64,000 bases of DNA from Oscillospiraceae bacterium (GCA_015064855.1 SVRK01000001.1:243797-307796), one strand, 5' to 3'; positions 39,177 through 52,174 are shown, counted from the stretch's first letter. Made by a program: numbers and translations. Notes: generated by a model not told the origin, from the sequence alone.

Positions 39177-42100
39177 ATGAAAAACTTATTAAGCAAAATC
39201 ACATTTGCTTTTATTCTTTCCATTACTTTAATCATAACAGGCTTTGCGATTAACGCCTTCGCTGCTACTGTTGTTGACGATATAGAATGGGAATACAAGG
39301 TTAACGATGACAAAACATCTGTTACTATTACAGGTGCCGTTGTTAACACTAAAAAAACAAAGAATTTCAAAATTCCTGAAAGCATTTTACTTCAAGTTGA
39401 CGGAGTAATAAAAGAGTGCTACGTTACCGATATTGACAAATCTGCATTCACCGATTCCGCCAATAAAATTTATGGCACTTTAACTCTCCCACAAACGCTT
39501 AAAACCATTGGGGACGATGCTTTTACCGGTACACACATTTCCGGTAAAATAACTATTCCTAATAGCGTAAAAACTATTGGTGCTGGCGCATTTTCAAACT
39601 GCAAAGAAGAAATAACCGAGATTGTTTTTCCGGAAGGAATAACAACAATTCCGGAAAAATTTATTTATAACTCCAATTTCATAGGTACTCTTTCAATACC
39701 ATATTCGGTAGAAACTATTGGTAAAAATGCCTTTGCAGGCTCTAACATCAACGGTGAGCTTGTTATTCCTTACAGCGTTAAAACAATTAATGAGCGCGCT
39801 TTTGAGGATTGTAACGATATAACAACCATTGTACTTTACAATGAACCATCAAGCACAAACACAAATACAAACAAGTCCTTGACAGTCGGAAACTATGCCT
39901 TTAATAATTGTGCTTCTATTACTTCTATTACTCTTGGAAGCGGTGTAAAATCAATCGGCACAAATGCTTTTGCTAATATTCCGCTTCTTTGCGAAGTAAA
40001 TTACAATGCAACAACCGCTAACGATTTATCAACGTCAACTCTTGCATTCCAGTCATCCGGTAAAGAAGGAACCGGTATTGTATTAAATGTTGGCAAATAT
40101 GTTACTAAAATCCCTAACAATTTATTTTACGCTGACAAAGCCTCAAACACATCTAGACTAACGTCTATCGCTTTTGCTGACAATTGTGAGTGCACAACTA
40201 TTGGCAACGGTTCATTTAAAAATTCATATTTTTTAACTAACATCAAAATTCCCGATAGCGTTACAAAAATTTCTTCTAACGCGTTTAACTATTGTTATTC
40301 ACTTGTTAGCATTACTCTAGGTGCAAATCTCGCTACAATTGAAAGTGATGCATTTAAAGATTGCTACAAGCTTGTTGAAGTGTACAATTTTTCATCAAAA
40401 ATCACCGTAAAGGCTCAAGACGGTGGTAACGGATACGTTGGCTACTATGCAAAAGATGTTTTTGTTTCATTGTCTGAAAAAAGCCATATTTTCACCACTG
40501 AAAACGGATTCATTATGTTCGACAACGGTGAATATCGTTATCTCTTAACCTATGCCGGGGCTGATAAAACGGCTGTTTTCCCCGAAAACTGCAACGGAAA
40601 CTCATATGAAATTTATGAATATGCTCTCTACAATTATCCATTAGAAATTTCTGTTGTTTTAAGCGAAAAAGATAAAAGCTACAAAATTTCTTCAATATCC
40701 AAATATGCCTTCAATGGTGCACCATTGGTTGATTCACTAAACATTCCCGATAGTGTAGAATATATTGGCGAATATGCTTTTGCAAACTGCAAGGGTAAAA
40801 TATCAACCTTGTCGCTTTCAAAAAATTTAATCTCTATTGAAAAAGGAACCTTTGAAAACTCTTATATTGCAACAAACTTTAAATTCCCGGAAAATTTAGT
40901 ATCTATTGGTGACAGTGCGTTTTCTGGCACATATATTATGGGCGACTTTGTTTTCCATGACGGGCTTACATCCATCGGCGCAAACGCTTTCCAAAACTGC
41001 TATGGTATTACAAGCTTAAAGCTTCCAATAACTCTTACTGAAATTAAATCAAACACGTTTATAAACTGTCTTTCATTAAGAAGCGTGAACCTAAATTATA
41101 TCACAGCCTTTGGTGAGAAATGTTTTCATAACTGTCAATCTCTTTTACACGTAGAATTCGGCTCCAAGGTCACCAGCATTGGAAACGAGGCGTTTAGATA
41201 CTGTTATTCGCTTACGGACATTGTAAATCTTAGTATGGTTGAGAGTATGAATTTCAACGCATTCAACGACTGTACAAGACTGGAAGGCTTTGTATTGCCC
41301 AACATTGATGGTCTAGACATTTCAAAACTAATTTCGGGATGCTCAAATATAAATACTTTTAAAGTTAAAGACGGAGATAATTCCTTCTCATTTATCGGTG
41401 ACAAGCTCTATATAGCTTTAAATGGTGTTCTGTTCAACATTACAAAATATAGTGAATGTGATAAACCTCAAAAGGGCGATACCACCATTGTAATAGATAA
41501 TAAAACCTACAAAGTTGATGAAACTACTCTTGTGTTGTACCCATACAAAAAAACAACCAAAACTTATACTGTTCCAACGCACGTTACAAAAATAGGAAAT
41601 GGTGCCTTCCAAAGCGCTTCATTCCTTGAAGAAGTAATAATTGGAAACAACGTTGTGGAAATTGGAAATGATGCTTTCAAGAGCTCTGCTTTAAAAACTG
41701 CATATATTCCACTTTCTGTAAAGACTATAAACGACGGCACATTTACAGAATGTAAAAATCTTGAGTGGGTTGTTTTTGAAAAGAATGTCGATTCTGTTGG
41801 AAATGCATTTACCGACACCATGCCAACCATTGTTTATGCTAAAAATAAACTTTTAGGCAAACCCAACGGTGTTACACCTTCAAGATTTAGAAATATTTCA
41901 TCTTATCAATGTACAAATCACATATATGGTTATCTCGATGTTGCTCCTACTTGTACTGAATATGGATATAATCAATGTGCGTTCTGTAACAAGGTAGAAT
42001 TCGTAAAAGAGCTTGGCCACTCCGGTCCTATAATCGAAAAAAGTCTGCTATCTTGCACAACAGATTCATATTCTAAGGTTCTTTGTGATATATGCGGAAT

Positions 42101-44102
42101 GGAAGAGCTTCTTGATTTTATTCCTAGTTCAGGACATAAATCCAACTATACCGTTGTAAACGTAACATCAAGCACTCCGGGATATACAATTGCAAACTGC
42201 ACAGTATGTCACGAAACTTACATAGCAGAAGGAACATATATTCCGCACTTGGAAGATCCTTGCTCATCTCACAATTATATAACAGCATCCATAACTTCTC
42301 CATCATGCAAAACAAACGGACTTAAGATTTCCTATTGTAAGCATTGCGGTGAGCTTTCAAATACTGTTGTTATACCTAAAAAGGCTTGCAAATTTGTATT
42401 TTCTTATAGAATTGAATCAAGCTGTCAAGTAAATGGTCAAATTGTTGAAGTTTGTAGCGTTTGCCAAACGCAAAGAGTCACGAAATTAGACCTTGCACCA
42501 CATGACCATAATTGGTACACTGTAGAAAATAATAAAGGCTATGAATATAGCACATGTAGTGTATGCGGCTTGTTTGAAACAAATATTGTTGATTATAGCG
42601 CATATGAAAGACTATTGAAGCAGGTTTCTAAATATTACAAGACATATTACGCGCCTGAAACAGTAGCTCTTCTCTCTCCAATTATGGAAAACAGTGATTT
42701 GAATTTAACACAAGAAGCGGTAGACTATAATGTTAGCCTACTTCAAACAATTCTTTCAAATCTTCAATACAATGTAACGGACGTTCCCGTTGTATTTATT
42801 GAATATGAAGGACTTGATGACGTACCTGGCACAACCTTAATTCCTAAAACGTATGGTGATGCAAAAATACACGTTGCAAGCATGAACGAGAACGGAGAAA
42901 GACAGATTGAGGCAATCGACTTCAACGCCGAAATTAGAGGTAGAGGTAACTCTACGCACAATGGTAACAAATGCCCTTATAATATAAAATTTAGTAACGA
43001 GGTTGATCTTTTTGGAATGGGCGCAGGCAAAAAGTACTGCTTGATGGCTAACCTATATGACCAAACGTTAATAAGAAACGCCACTGTTATTGAATTTGCA
43101 AAATTACTCGGTTTACCATACACGCCTAATTATGAAATGGTTGAGGTATATCTAAACAACAAATATATCGGTGTTTATATGCTGACTACCCCTATGGATG
43201 TTGATGAAAACAGAATTGAAATTAACGATGAAACAGATTTCTTGTTGGAGCTTGAAAATAAAACTGCAGCAGGCGAGGGAGAGGTTTACCTCACTATTGA
43301 TGGAAACAAAATCCCTAGCACTTATATGCATCTTCTTGTTGAAAGCCCTGAGGATATGGGTGCGCTTTCCTACTCTACATTAATCTCATCATTATATCAA
43401 ATCAACATCGCAATCTTCTCTGAAAATTGGGAAACAATTCAGCAGTACGTCGACGTTGATTCTGTTGCCAAGTTTTATATGTTACATGAATATCTAAAGG
43501 AAGTAGATATATATTACGACTCCACGAGATTCTTTATCCAAGACGGTAAGTTATATGGCGGTCCTGTTTGGGACTTCGACTATGGTCTTGGCAACGTAAC
43601 CTCAGGTGGAGGAAACAACGGCTCACATACCGCATATAACAATGGTAATGCAGACTACGTTAAAGATAACGGTGGCACTGAATTGGGCGTTGTCCAGGGT
43701 GTTTATGACTCAAAAGGTAAATTAGATGATATCAACTGGGCAAGCACTACCGGATACTGGGCGCGTGGAGTTTGGGAAAATGGAACTCCTAACGGATTTT
43801 TCGATGAGCTTTATCTGTATTCCGATGAATTTATTGAGCTTGTTAGTCAATACGTTAAGGATTATGGTGATCAAATGACTGCACTATATACAACTGTTAT
43901 TGATGAAAAGTTCTATAAAAACGAAGCATTTACCGCTGCAAGAATAAGAAATACATCGGTTTATGGTATTGCTAATACATATTCCGGTACATCAAATATC
44001 AAAATTAGTTACAACCATGCTATAAATTATCTAAAGGAATGGCTACAACGCCGTCATGAATGGATGAAATTAGCTTATATTGAAACTGATGCTAGACCAT
44101 AA
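39177..44102 (+). CDS. Secreted BspA-type LRR protein with Cys-rich repeats and C-terminal CotH kinase domain
   Basis: Sec signal (NAFAAT); LRR_5 repeats; 4+ APTC...C.FC modules; CotH motifs RGRGNSTHNGNKCPYNIKF, MANLYDQTLIRN, GPVWDFDYGLGN. Confidence 0.92.
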   Translation: MKNLLSKITFAFILSITLIITGFAINAFAATVVDDIEWEYKVNDDKTSVTITGAVVNTKKTKNFKIPESILLQVDGVIKECYVTDIDKSAFTDSANKIYGTLTLPQTLKTIGDDAFTGTHISGKITIPNSVKTIGAGAFSNCKEEITEIVFPEGITTIPEKFIYNSNFIGTLSIPYSVETIGKNAFAGSNINGELVIPYSVKTINERAFEDCNDITTIVLYNEPSSTNTNTNKSLTVGNYAFNNCASITSITLGSGVKSIGTNAFANIPLLCEVNYNATTANDLSTSTLAFQSSGKEGTGIVLNVGKYVTKIPNNLFYADKASNTSRLTSIAFADNCECTTIGNGSFKNSYFLTNIKIPDSVTKISSNAFNYCYSLVSITLGANLATIESDAFKDCYKLVEVYNFSSKITVKAQDGGNGYVGYYAKDVFVSLSEKSHIFTTENGFIMFDNGEYRYLLTYAGADKTAVFPENCNGNSYEIYEYALYNYPLEISVVLSEKDKSYKISSISKYAFNGAPLVDSLNIPDSVEYIGEYAFANCKGKISTLSLSKNLISIEKGTFENSYIATNFKFPENLVSIGDSAFSGTYIMGDFVFHDGLTSIGANAFQNCYGITSLKLPITLTEIKSNTFINCLSLRSVNLNYITAFGEKCFHNCQSLLHVEFGSKVTSIGNEAFRYCYSLTDIVNLSMVESMNFNAFNDCTRLEGFVLPNIDGLDISKLISGCSNINTFKVKDGDNSFSFIGDKLYIALNGVLFNITKYSECDKPQKGDTTIVIDNKTYKVDETTLVLYPYKKTTKTYTVPTHVTKIGNGAFQSASFLEEVIIGNNVVEIGNDAFKSSALKTAYIPLSVKTINDGTFTECKNLEWVVFEKNVDSVGNAFTDTMPTIVYAKNKLLGKPNGVTPSRFRNISSYQCTNHIYGYLDVAPTCTEYGYNQCAFCNKVEFVKELGHSGPIIEKSLLSCTTDSYSKVLCDICGMEELLDFIPSSGHKSNYTVVNVTSSTPGYTIANCTVCHETYIAEGTYIPHLEDPCSSHNYITASITSPSCKTNGLKISYCKHCGELSNTVVIPKKACKFVFSYRIESSCQVNGQIVEVCSVCQTQRVTKLDLAPHDHNWYTVENNKGYEYSTCSVCGLFETNIVDYSAYERLLKQVSKYYKTYYAPETVALLSPIMENSDLNLTQEAVDYNVSLLQTILSNLQYNVTDVPVVFIEYEGLDDVPGTTLIPKTYGDAKIHVASMNENGERQIEAIDFNAEIRGRGNSTHNGNKCPYNIKFSNEVDLFGMGAGKKYCLMANLYDQTLIRNATVIEFAKLLGLPYTPNYEMVEVYLNNKYIGVYMLTTPMDVDENRIEINDETDFLLELENKTAAGEGEVYLTIDGNKIPSTYMHLLVESPEDMGALSYSTLISSLYQINIAIFSENWETIQQYVDVDSVAKFYMLHEYLKEVDIYYDSTRFFIQDGKLYGGPVWDFDYGLGNVTSGGGNNGSHTAYNNGNADYVKDNGGTELGVVQGVYDSKGKLDDINWASTTGYWARGVWENGTPNGFFDELYLYSDEFIELVSQYVKDYGDQMTALYTTVIDEKFYKNEAFTAARIRNTSVYGIANTYSGTSNIKISYNHAINYLKEWLQRRHEWMKLAYIETDARP

Positions 44103-44106
44103 TAAT

Positions 44107-44141
44107 AAATCGCTAAGTCGTCAAGACTTAGCGATTTTTTT
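44107..44141 (+). terminator. Rho-independent terminator
   Basis: AAATCGCTAAGTCGTCAAGACTTAGCGATTTTTTT. Confidence 0.8.
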
Positions 44142-44417
44142 GTCTGATGATAATCGAACCAATTTGGTTTGAAATGGCAAATAGATTGCCATACCTCGTT
44201 AAAAATGCTTGTAAATTGCTTAATTGACTGCGCTTTTTTGCCTTGTCTGCCAACCTATTTGCTCATTTGAAACTGTATCACACCTCCGAGCGAATAAATC
44301 GACAGGGGATTTATTTGAGCTTTGGTGAAGTAATATAAAAATATTTCAAAGCGAAGGTCAGAGAAATACACGGCGATTTATCGTTCCGAGGCAATTCGGT
44401 TCGATTATCATCAGACA
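44141..44417. mobile_element. MITE-like element or long structured IR
   Basis: Perfect 20-bp TIRs TGTCTGATGATAATCGAACC (44141-44160) / GGTTCGATTATCATCAGACA (44398-44417); no ORF inside. Confidence 0.55.
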
Positions 44418-44424
44418 TAAGTAA

Positions 44425-44450
44425 AAATGGGCAGATTACTCTGCCCATTT
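44425..44450 (-). terminator. rpoBC operon terminator
   Basis: AAATGGGCAGATTACTCTGCCCATTT. Confidence 0.75.
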
Positions 44451-44453
44451 AAA

Positions 44454-47400
44454 TTATTCTGCTAAAAATGATGATACTTCCTCATCCTTTTTTTCTACCT
44501 TCTTAACTCCGATGTTATTGTATTCGTTAAGACCAGTTCCGGCGGGAATTAGCTTACCGATAATAACATTTTCCTTAAGGCCAAGTAGATGGTCAACCTT
44601 GCCACGAATTGCAGCCTCTGTAAGAGCTCTTGTTGTCTCTTGGAATGAAGCAGCAGAAAGGAATGATTCGGTAGAAGAAGCCGCCTTTGTAATACCGAGA
44701 AGAATTGGTGAATACGTTGCCAAACGGAGTGAAACCTCACCGGCGTCGATTCTTGCTTGAATCTTTTCGTTTTCCTCAATAAGCTCAGTAACGTCAATTG
44801 TAACTCCTTCAATAAGCTCAGTATCTCCTGGTTCCTCGACCTTGACTTTTCTGGTCATTTGACGTGTGATAACCTCAATATGCTTATCATCAACATCAAC
44901 GTTTTGTGAACGGTAAACCTTTTGTACCTCACGTACAATATAGTCATAAACAGCCTCAATACCGTTAATTTTGAGAATATCAAGAGGAGCCATAGAGCCT
45001 TCAGTAAGTGCTTGACCCTTAACTACTTTGTCACCATCGTGAACAACCATCGTTGTCTTGAATGGAACGTCATAAGTAAATTCTTGTCCTGATTCTTCAT
45101 CTGTAACGTGAATTTTGTTAAGCTTGCCCTCAAGTGTAATATGAACCTCACCTGTAGCCTCTGAAGCAATAGCAGGACTCTTTGGACGTCTAGCCTCAAA
45201 GAGCTCTTCTACTCTAGGAAGACCTTGAGTAATGTTAGCACCGGCAACACCACCGGTATGGAAGGTTCTCATTGTAAGCTGTGTACCAGGCTCACCGATA
45301 GATTGAGCGGCAATAACACCAACAGCCTCACCAATATTAACCGGCTTGGAGCTTGCAAGGTCCATACCGTAGCAGTGAGCACAAACGCCACCCTTCGCTT
45401 TACAACGAAGTACTGAACGAACCTTAACCTCTTTAATTCCGCAAGCGATAATCTTCTTAACGTCACCGGAAAGAATCATTTCGTTTTCTTTTATGATAAT
45501 CTCGCCAGTTTGTGGATTAACAACATCTTCAACAGTATATCTACCAAGAATTCTGTCTTGAAGCTTTTCAACTGTTTGTCCGTCGTTATCCTTAATATCG
45601 CTCATCACCATATAGTCGCGAGTTCCGCAGTCCTCAGAACGAACAATAACCTCGTGAGAAACGTCAACAAGTCTTCTTGTTAGGTATCCGGAGTCAGCTG
45701 TCTTAAGAGCTGTATCTGAAAGTGACTTACGTGAGCTCTTTGCAGCCATAAAGTATTCAAGTATTGAAATACCTTCACGGAAGTTTGATTTTACAGGGAT
45801 TTCCATGGTTTTACCAGTTGCAGAGAACATAAGTCCACGCATACCAGCAAGCTGACGCATTTGCTTTTCGCTACCACGGGCACCAGATTCAGCCATCATC
45901 TTAATTGGATTATAACGGTTGAATGAACCAAGCATCTCTTTGGTTACAGCATTAGTAGCCTTATCCCAAATTGAAATTACGCAGTTGTATCTTTCTTCCT
46001 CAGAAAGCTCACCCTCGTTATAATACTCGAATATTTGGTCAACCTCGGCATCGGCTTTTTTGAGAATTTCAGCCTTTGATTCAGGAATAATCATATCGGC
46101 AACAGAAATTGAAAGTGATGCTCTTGTTGAGTACTTATATCCCATTTCCTTAATATGGTCAAGAACCTCTGCAGCTTTTGTAAAGCCGTGAATTTTGATT
46201 GTACGGTCAACAATTTCAGAGAGCTTCTTACTTTCTGCAACAAAATCAACCTCAAGTCCAAATGGGTCAACTTCTCTATCTACATATCCAAGGTCTTGTG
46301 GAATATATTCATTGAAAATAAGTCTACCAAGTGTAGCATCAATAACTTTTGATTTCTTTTCGCCGTTGATTGTCTTTTCAACTCTAATCTTAATTGGTGC
46401 ATGAAGCTCAAGTTGCTTTGTTTCATACGCCATCATAGCCTCGTCAAAGTTACGGTATACGCTACCCTCACCCTTTTCGCCAGCCTTATCAAGAGTCAAA
46501 TAATATGAGCCAAGAACCATATCCTGTGAAGGTACTGCGATAGCCTTACCGTCAACAGGCTTTAAGAGGTTGTTAGCTGAAAGCATAAGGAATCTTGCCT
46601 CTGCTTGTGCTTCGCTTGAAAGCGGAACGTGTACAGGCATTTGGTCGCCGTCGAAGTCGGCATTGAACGCCTTACATACTAGTGGGTGAAGTCTAATAGC
46701 TCTACCTTCAACAAGTACAGGCTCGAATGCTTGAATTGATAGACGGTGAAGTGTAGGAGCACGGTTAAGAAGTACTGGATGCTCTTTTATTACGTTCTCG
46801 AGTGCATCCCATACATCATCAACTACTTGCTCAACATTCTTCTTTGCCTCTTTAATATTTGCAGCCTTACCGGTCTCAACAAGACGCTTCATAACAAATG
46901 GCTTGAAAAGCTCAAGTGCCATTTCTCTTGGCAAGCCACATTGATAAATCTTTAGGTTAGGTCCTACAACAATAACGGAACGGCCTGAATAGTCAACACG
47001 CTTACCGAGAAGGTTTTGTCTAAAACGACCTTGCTTACCTCTTAACATTTCGGAAAGGGATTTAAGGTCACGTCCACCAGGACCTGTTACTGCTTTTCCT
47101 CTTTTACCATTATCAATTAATGAGTCAACTGCTTCTTGAAGCATTCTCTTTTCATTTTTGATAATTAACTCAGGAGAACGAATTTCAATTTGCTTTTTAA
47201 GACGATTGTTTCTGTTAATAACTCTTCTATAAAGATCGTTCAAGTCAGATGCTGCGTATCTGCCACCATCAAGCGGAACCATTGGTCTAATATCAGGTGG
47301 AATTACAGGGAGAACGTCAAGAATCATCCATTCAGGTCTGTTACCTGATTTTCTGAAGGCTTCAACGATTTCAAGTCTTTTAATTATACGAACCTTCTTT

Positions 47401-47996
47401 TGTCCGGAGGACTTAAGAAGCTCTTCCTTAAGCTCCTTAGAAAGAGCCTCGATATCGATTTCTTGAAGCAATTTTTTGATTGCTTCTGCTCCCATTTCGG
47501 CAACGAAACGATTTCCATACTTTTCATAGTATGAATTATATTCAGTTTCATTAAGAAGCTGATACTTCATAAGTGGTGTTTCGCCTGGATCGATAACGAT
47601 TCTTTGTACGAAATAAAGAACGTTTTCAAGTGCCTTTGGGGAAATATCAAGAACTAATCCCATTCTTGATGGAATAGCCTTAAAATACCATATGTGTGAT
47701 ACAGGACAAGCAAGAGTAATGTGACCCATTCTCTCACGACGAACCTTTTTAGTGTTTACCTCTACTCCGCATCTTTCACAAATGTGACCCTTGTTGCGAG
47801 AACGCTTGCTTTTACCACAAGCGCACTCCCAGTCCTTTGTTGGGCCAAAGATCTTTTCACAGAAAAGACCATCCTTTTCAGGCTTTTGTGTACGATAGTT
47901 GATAGTTTCAGGCTTTGTTACCTCACCTGATGACCAGCTAAGTATCTTTTCGGGAGAAGCTAAACCAATTTTTATAGAATCAAATGTATGTTCCAT
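44454..47996 (-). CDS. rpoC: RNA polymerase subunit beta'
   Basis: [16 protein letters not shown] active-site motif, zinc motifs, full-length. Confidence 0.99.
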   Translation of the reverse strand: MEHTFDSIKIGLASPEKILSWSSGEVTKPETINYRTQKPEKDGLFCEKIFGPTKDWECACGKSKRSRNKGHICERCGVEVNTKKVRRERMGHITLACPVSHIWYFKAIPSRMGLVLDISPKALENVLYFVQRIVIDPGETPLMKYQLLNETEYNSYYEKYGNRFVAEMGAEAIKKLLQEIDIEALSKELKEELLKSSGQKKVRIIKRLEIVEAFRKSGNRPEWMILDVLPVIPPDIRPMVPLDGGRYAASDLNDLYRRVINRNNRLKKQIEIRSPELIIKNEKRMLQEAVDSLIDNGKRGKAVTGPGGRDLKSLSEMLRGKQGRFRQNLLGKRVDYSGRSVIVVGPNLKIYQCGLPREMALELFKPFVMKRLVETGKAANIKEAKKNVEQVVDDVWDALENVIKEHPVLLNRAPTLHRLSIQAFEPVLVEGRAIRLHPLVCKAFNADFDGDQMPVHVPLSSEAQAEARFLMLSANNLLKPVDGKAIAVPSQDMVLGSYYLTLDKAGEKGEGSVYRNFDEAMMAYETKQLELHAPIKIRVEKTINGEKKSKVIDATLGRLIFNEYIPQDLGYVDREVDPFGLEVDFVAESKKLSEIVDRTIKIHGFTKAAEVLDHIKEMGYKYSTRASLSISVADMIIPESKAEILKKADAEVDQIFEYYNEGELSEEERYNCVISIWDKATNAVTKEMLGSFNRYNPIKMMAESGARGSEKQMRQLAGMRGLMFSATGKTMEIPVKSNFREGISILEYFMAAKSSRKSLSDTALKTADSGYLTRRLVDVSHEVIVRSEDCGTRDYMVMSDIKDNDGQTVEKLQDRILGRYTVEDVVNPQTGEIIIKENEMILSGDVKKIIACGIKEVKVRSVLRCKAKGGVCAHCYGMDLASSKPVNIGEAVGVIAAQSIGEPGTQLTMRTFHTGGVAGANITQGLPRVEELFEARRPKSPAIASEATGEVHITLEGKLNKIHVTDEESGQEFTYDVPFKTTMVVHDGDKVVKGQALTEGSMAPLDILKINGIEAVYDYIVREVQKVYRSQNVDVDDKHIEVITRQMTRKVKVEEPGDTELIEGVTIDVTELIEENEKIQARIDAGEVSLRLATYSPILLGITKAASSTESFLSAASFQETTRALTEAAIRGKVDHLLGLKENVIIGKLIPAGTGLNEYNNIGVKKVEKKDEEVSSFLAE

Positions 47997-48033
47997 TAGC
48001 ATTTATCCTTCTTTAAATATTTTTTAATCAGTA

Positions 48034-51000
48034 TCATTCATCAAAGTCGTTAAATAGTTGCTCTTCGTCAGAATCCTCGTAGGAGTCGTCCTCTTCTTCG
48101 TTTACGTACTCTTCCTCGTAATCATCTTCTGTGTCGTTTTCAACCGGAGTGGACACGATATTCATTGGCTCGTGCTCCTCTTCGCCGATGTTTGAAAGCT
48201 CTATTTCATTTCCGTCCTTATCAAGAACAGTAACATCAAGAGCAAGAGCTTGTAATTCCTTAACAAGCACCTTGAAGGATTCAGGGATACCCGGTGTTGG
48301 AATGTTTTGACCCTTTACTATTGCTTCAAATGCCTTTGTTCTACCAATAACATCGTCACTCTTTACAGTCAAGATTTCTTGTAGTGTGTAAGCCGCGCCA
48401 TATGCCTCAAGCGCCCAAACTTCCATCTCACCAAAACGCTGACCACCAAATTGTGCCTTACCACCAAGAGGTTGTTGTGTAACCAATGAGTAAGGACCAT
48501 TTGAACGAGCGTGAATCTTATCGTCTACCAAGTGGTGAAGCTTTAAGTAGTACATGATACCAACGGTTACAGGGTTATCAAATGGTTCGCCTGTACGTCC
48601 GTCATAAAGGATTGTTTTACCGTCGCAAATCTTAAGCTTTCCTTCTTCTTGGAGCTTCTTGATTGCTTCAGGATTATTTCTTGTTTCTTTGTCAAGCTTT
48701 TGGATGTCTTTCTTGCCGTCTTCTCTTACTACTTCCTCAAACAAATCCTTACCGTCTGTGTTTTCGTTAGGAAGAACATCTCTCCAAAGACCTGCCATCT
48801 TTAGACATTCAAAGATGTCTTTTTCTTTTGCACCATCAAATACAGGTGTCATTATCTTCCAGCCAAGCTTCTTTGCTGCGATTCCAAGGTGAACCTCAAG
48901 AACCTGACCGATATTCATACGTGAAGGTACGCCTAGTGGGTTAAGCACAATGTCAAGTGGTGTACCATCTGCCAAGAATGGCATATCTTCCGGTGGGAGA
49001 ATTCTTGATACAACACCCTTGTTACCATGACGACCAGCCATCTTATCTCCTACGGAGATTTTTCTCTTTTGAGCAACGTAAACCTTAACTACCTTGTGTA
49101 CACCGGGAGCAAGCTCATCGCCATTCTCACGAGAGAACACCTTTACGTCAACTACAATACCATTTTGACCATTTTTAACACGGAGGGATGTATCTCTTAC
49201 ATCTCTTGACTTCTCACCGAAAATAGCGCGTAGAAGCGTTTCTTCTGCTGTATGCTCGGTTTCGCCCTTTGGTGTAACCTTACCAACCAAAATGCTGTGT
49301 GGCTTAACCTCGGTACCGATTCTTACAATACCATTTTCATCAAGATTTTTGAGTGCTTCCTCACCTACGTTAGGAATTTCTCTTGTGATTTCTTCTGCGC
49401 CTAGCTTTGTGTCTCTTGCCTCGTGTGTATGCTCTTCAATATGAATTGAGGTATATACGTCATCACGAACAAGCTTCTCATTAAGCAATACAGCGTCCTC
49501 GTAGTTGTAGCCTTCCCAAGTCATAAAGCCGATAAGAGCATTCTTACCAAGTGAAATTTCACCATTAGAGGTAGCAGGACCATCAGCAATAACTTGACCC
49601 TTTTCTACTCTTTCGCCAACTACAACGATTGGGTTTTGGTTTACGCAGGTGCTTTGGTTAGATCTCTTGAACTTAATAAGTTCATATCTATCCTTTAAGC
49701 CACTATCTTGCTTTATAACAATGTGGTTAGCGTCAACTTCTTCAACAACGCCGGGTTCCTTTGCAAGAACAACAACGCCAGAGTCAACCGCTGCCTTATA
49801 TTCCATACCTGTACCAACGATCGGTGAATCAGATGTAAGTAGTGGAACTGCTTGCTTCTGCATGTTTGAACCCATGAGTGCACGGGTATTGTCATCGTTT
49901 TCAATGAATGGAATCATTGCTGTTGCAACGGATACCACCATTTTAGGTGAAATATCCATATATGTTACACGTTTAGAATCGGTTTCCAAAACCTCTTGTC
50001 TTTCACGTGCAATAATTCTAGATTTAACAAAGCGCTTGTTTTCATCAAGCTCTTCGTATGCTTGTGCAATTACGTGTCCATCTTCCTCATCGGCTGTCAA
50101 ATAAACAACCTCGTCGGTAACTACGCCGTCTATAACCTTGCGGTAAGGAGCTTTAATAAAGCCATATTTGTCAATTTTAGCGTAGGTAGAAAGATATGAG
50201 ATAAGACCGATATTTGGTCCTTCAGGTGTTTCTACAGGACACATTCTACCATAGTGTGTATAGTGAACGTCACGTACTTCAAATGCAGCTCTGTCTCTTG
50301 AAAGACCGCCAGGACCAAGTGCTGAAATACGACGCTTATGTGTTAGCTCTGCAAGAGGGTTGTTTTGGTCCATAAATTGTGACAATGGTGAAGTACCAAA
50401 GAACTCTCTTATAGTAGTAGCAACAGGTCTAATATTAACAAGCGTTTTTGGAGAAAGCTCCTCAACGTCTTGAGTGTTCATTCTGTCTCTTATAACCTTT
50501 TCCATTCTAGTCATACCGATACGGAATTGGTTTTGTAAGAGCTCACCTACGCAACGTAGACGACGGTTGCCAAGGTGGTCGATATCGTCCTTCTTACCAA
50601 TATTGTAATCAAGACCAATAAGATATGAGATAGATGAAAGAATATCTTCTTTTGTGATGTGCTTCGGACAAAGCTCTTCAGTTGAACGCTTAATCTTTTC
50701 ACGAATAGCTTCTCTGTCTCCTCCGCATTCATCAATAATAGCTTTAAGGTTTTCAAAGTGAAGCTTCTCGCTAACGCCGAAGTCCTCAAGACCATCTCTC
50801 CAGTCTTCACCAAGGAGATATTTAGGGTCAATTGTTCCGTTACCAAATACTTTAAGTTCAACAGGCTCACCTGAATCTCTTTCAGTAACTGTAACAAAAA
50901 CCTCGTTTACGCAGTTAGCATCAATAAGCTCAACGTCCTCTTCGGTAATAACCTTACCAACCTCACAAATAATCTCACCTGTTAATGCGCTGATTACTGG

Positions 51001-51900
51001 ACGAGAAAGAGTTAAGCCCAAAATACGCTTTGAAATAGCAAGCTTTTCATTGAACTTATAACGTCCAACAGGATAAAGATCATATCTCTTACCATCAAAC
51101 AAGGTATTGTGGATAAGCTGTTGAGCGGATTCAACTATTGCAGGCTCACCGGGACGTTGTCTCTTGTAAATCTCTTTAAGAGCTTCCTCTTGAATAGTTG
51201 TGCCAAACTCCATAGCGAGCTTTTCGCACTCATCCTTTTCAAGAGTTGGAGTCATAAATTTAGAACCAAACATTTCCTTAAGGTCTTCAGCTGATTCAAC
51301 GCCGAGAGCACGGATAAGAATGGTTATAGGCAATTTTCTGTTCTTGTCAATGTGCACATAGAAAACATTTGAAGAATCAGTTTCATATTCAAGCCAAGCA
51401 CCACGGTAAGGGATAACCTGAGTTGTATAGTTATGTGTTCCCGTCTTATCAACTGTATAGTTGTAATACATACCAGGAGAACGAACGATTTGTGAAACTA
51501 CAACACGCTCTGCACCGTTAATAACGAATGTACCATTTTCCGTCATCAATGGGAAATCACCCATGAAGACCTCATGCTCTTTAACCTCGCCTGTAGATTG
51601 ATTTGACAAGCGAACGTTAACGCGCAATGGTGCAGCATAGTTTACATCTCTGATTTTACATTCCTCAACAGGGTACTTAGGATTATTCACATCAAGTGTG
51701 TACGAAACAAACTCAATGGAAAGATTTCCTGAATAATCTGTGATAGGTGATGTTTCATGAAGGACTTCTAGAATTCCCTTTTCCAAGAACCATTTGAAGG
51801 ACTCCTTCTGTACGTCAATGAGGTTCGGCATATCACAAAGTTCATTAATTTTTGCAAAATTCATTCTTGTGTTTTTGCCAAGCTTTTGTTCTTTGACCAT
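48034..51900 (-). CDS. rpoB: RNA polymerase subunit beta
   Basis: [52 protein letters not shown]. Confidence 0.99.
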   Translation of the reverse strand: MVKEQKLGKNTRMNFAKINELCDMPNLIDVQKESFKWFLEKGILEVLHETSPITDYSGNLSIEFVSYTLDVNNPKYPVEECKIRDVNYAAPLRVNVRLSNQSTGEVKEHEVFMGDFPLMTENGTFVINGAERVVVSQIVRSPGMYYNYTVDKTGTHNYTTQVIPYRGAWLEYETDSSNVFYVHIDKNRKLPITILIRALGVESAEDLKEMFGSKFMTPTLEKDECEKLAMEFGTTIQEEALKEIYKRQRPGEPAIVESAQQLIHNTLFDGKRYDLYPVGRYKFNEKLAISKRILGLTLSRPVISALTGEIICEVGKVITEEDVELIDANCVNEVFVTVTERDSGEPVELKVFGNGTIDPKYLLGEDWRDGLEDFGVSEKLHFENLKAIIDECGGDREAIREKIKRSTEELCPKHITKEDILSSISYLIGLDYNIGKKDDIDHLGNRRLRCVGELLQNQFRIGMTRMEKVIRDRMNTQDVEELSPKTLVNIRPVATTIREFFGTSPLSQFMDQNNPLAELTHKRRISALGPGGLSRDRAAFEVRDVHYTHYGRMCPVETPEGPNIGLISYLSTYAKIDKYGFIKAPYRKVIDGVVTDEVVYLTADEEDGHVIAQAYEELDENKRFVKSRIIARERQEVLETDSKRVTYMDISPKMVVSVATAMIPFIENDDNTRALMGSNMQKQAVPLLTSDSPIVGTGMEYKAAVDSGVVVLAKEPGVVEEVDANHIVIKQDSGLKDRYELIKFKRSNQSTCVNQNPIVVVGERVEKGQVIADGPATSNGEISLGKNALIGFMTWEGYNYEDAVLLNEKLVRDDVYTSIHIEEHTHEARDTKLGAEEITREIPNVGEEALKNLDENGIVRIGTEVKPHSILVGKVTPKGETEHTAEETLLRAIFGEKSRDVRDTSLRVKNGQNGIVVDVKVFSRENGDELAPGVHKVVKVYVAQKRKISVGDKMAGRHGNKGVVSRILPPEDMPFLADGTPLDIVLNPLGVPSRMNIGQVLEVHLGIAAKKLGWKIMTPVFDGAKEKDIFECLKMAGLWRDVLPNENTDGKDLFEEVVREDGKKDIQKLDKETRNNPEAIKKLQEEGKLKICDGKTILYDGRTGEPFDNPVTVGIMYYLKLHHLVDDKIHARSNGPYSLVTQQPLGGKAQFGGQRFGEMEVWALEAYGAAYTLQEILTVKSDDVIGRTKAFEAIVKGQNIPTPGIPESFKVLVKELQALALDVTVLDKDGNEIELSNIGEEEHEPMNIVSTPVENDTEDDYEEEYVNEEEDDSYEDSDEEQLFNDFDE

Positions 51901-52174
51901 ATCTTTTTACTCCAACTTCCCTTTTATAATATAATATAAAAGAATTATTTAAAAAATATTGTGCAGTTCTAGATTTTACCACTCTTTTTTACACTTGTCA
52001 ACAATAAAATAAAAAAATAATAAAAAAATATAAAAATTTACAATTTGTTTCTTGAAAGTTTACAATTAATTAAAATGTAACATTTGTATGAACATTTTTT
52101 CTTTTTCAAATAATGTCATTTTTTCTATTAATTTTTAATACATTAATTTTTTTGAACTTTTTTCTAAAAAGGTA

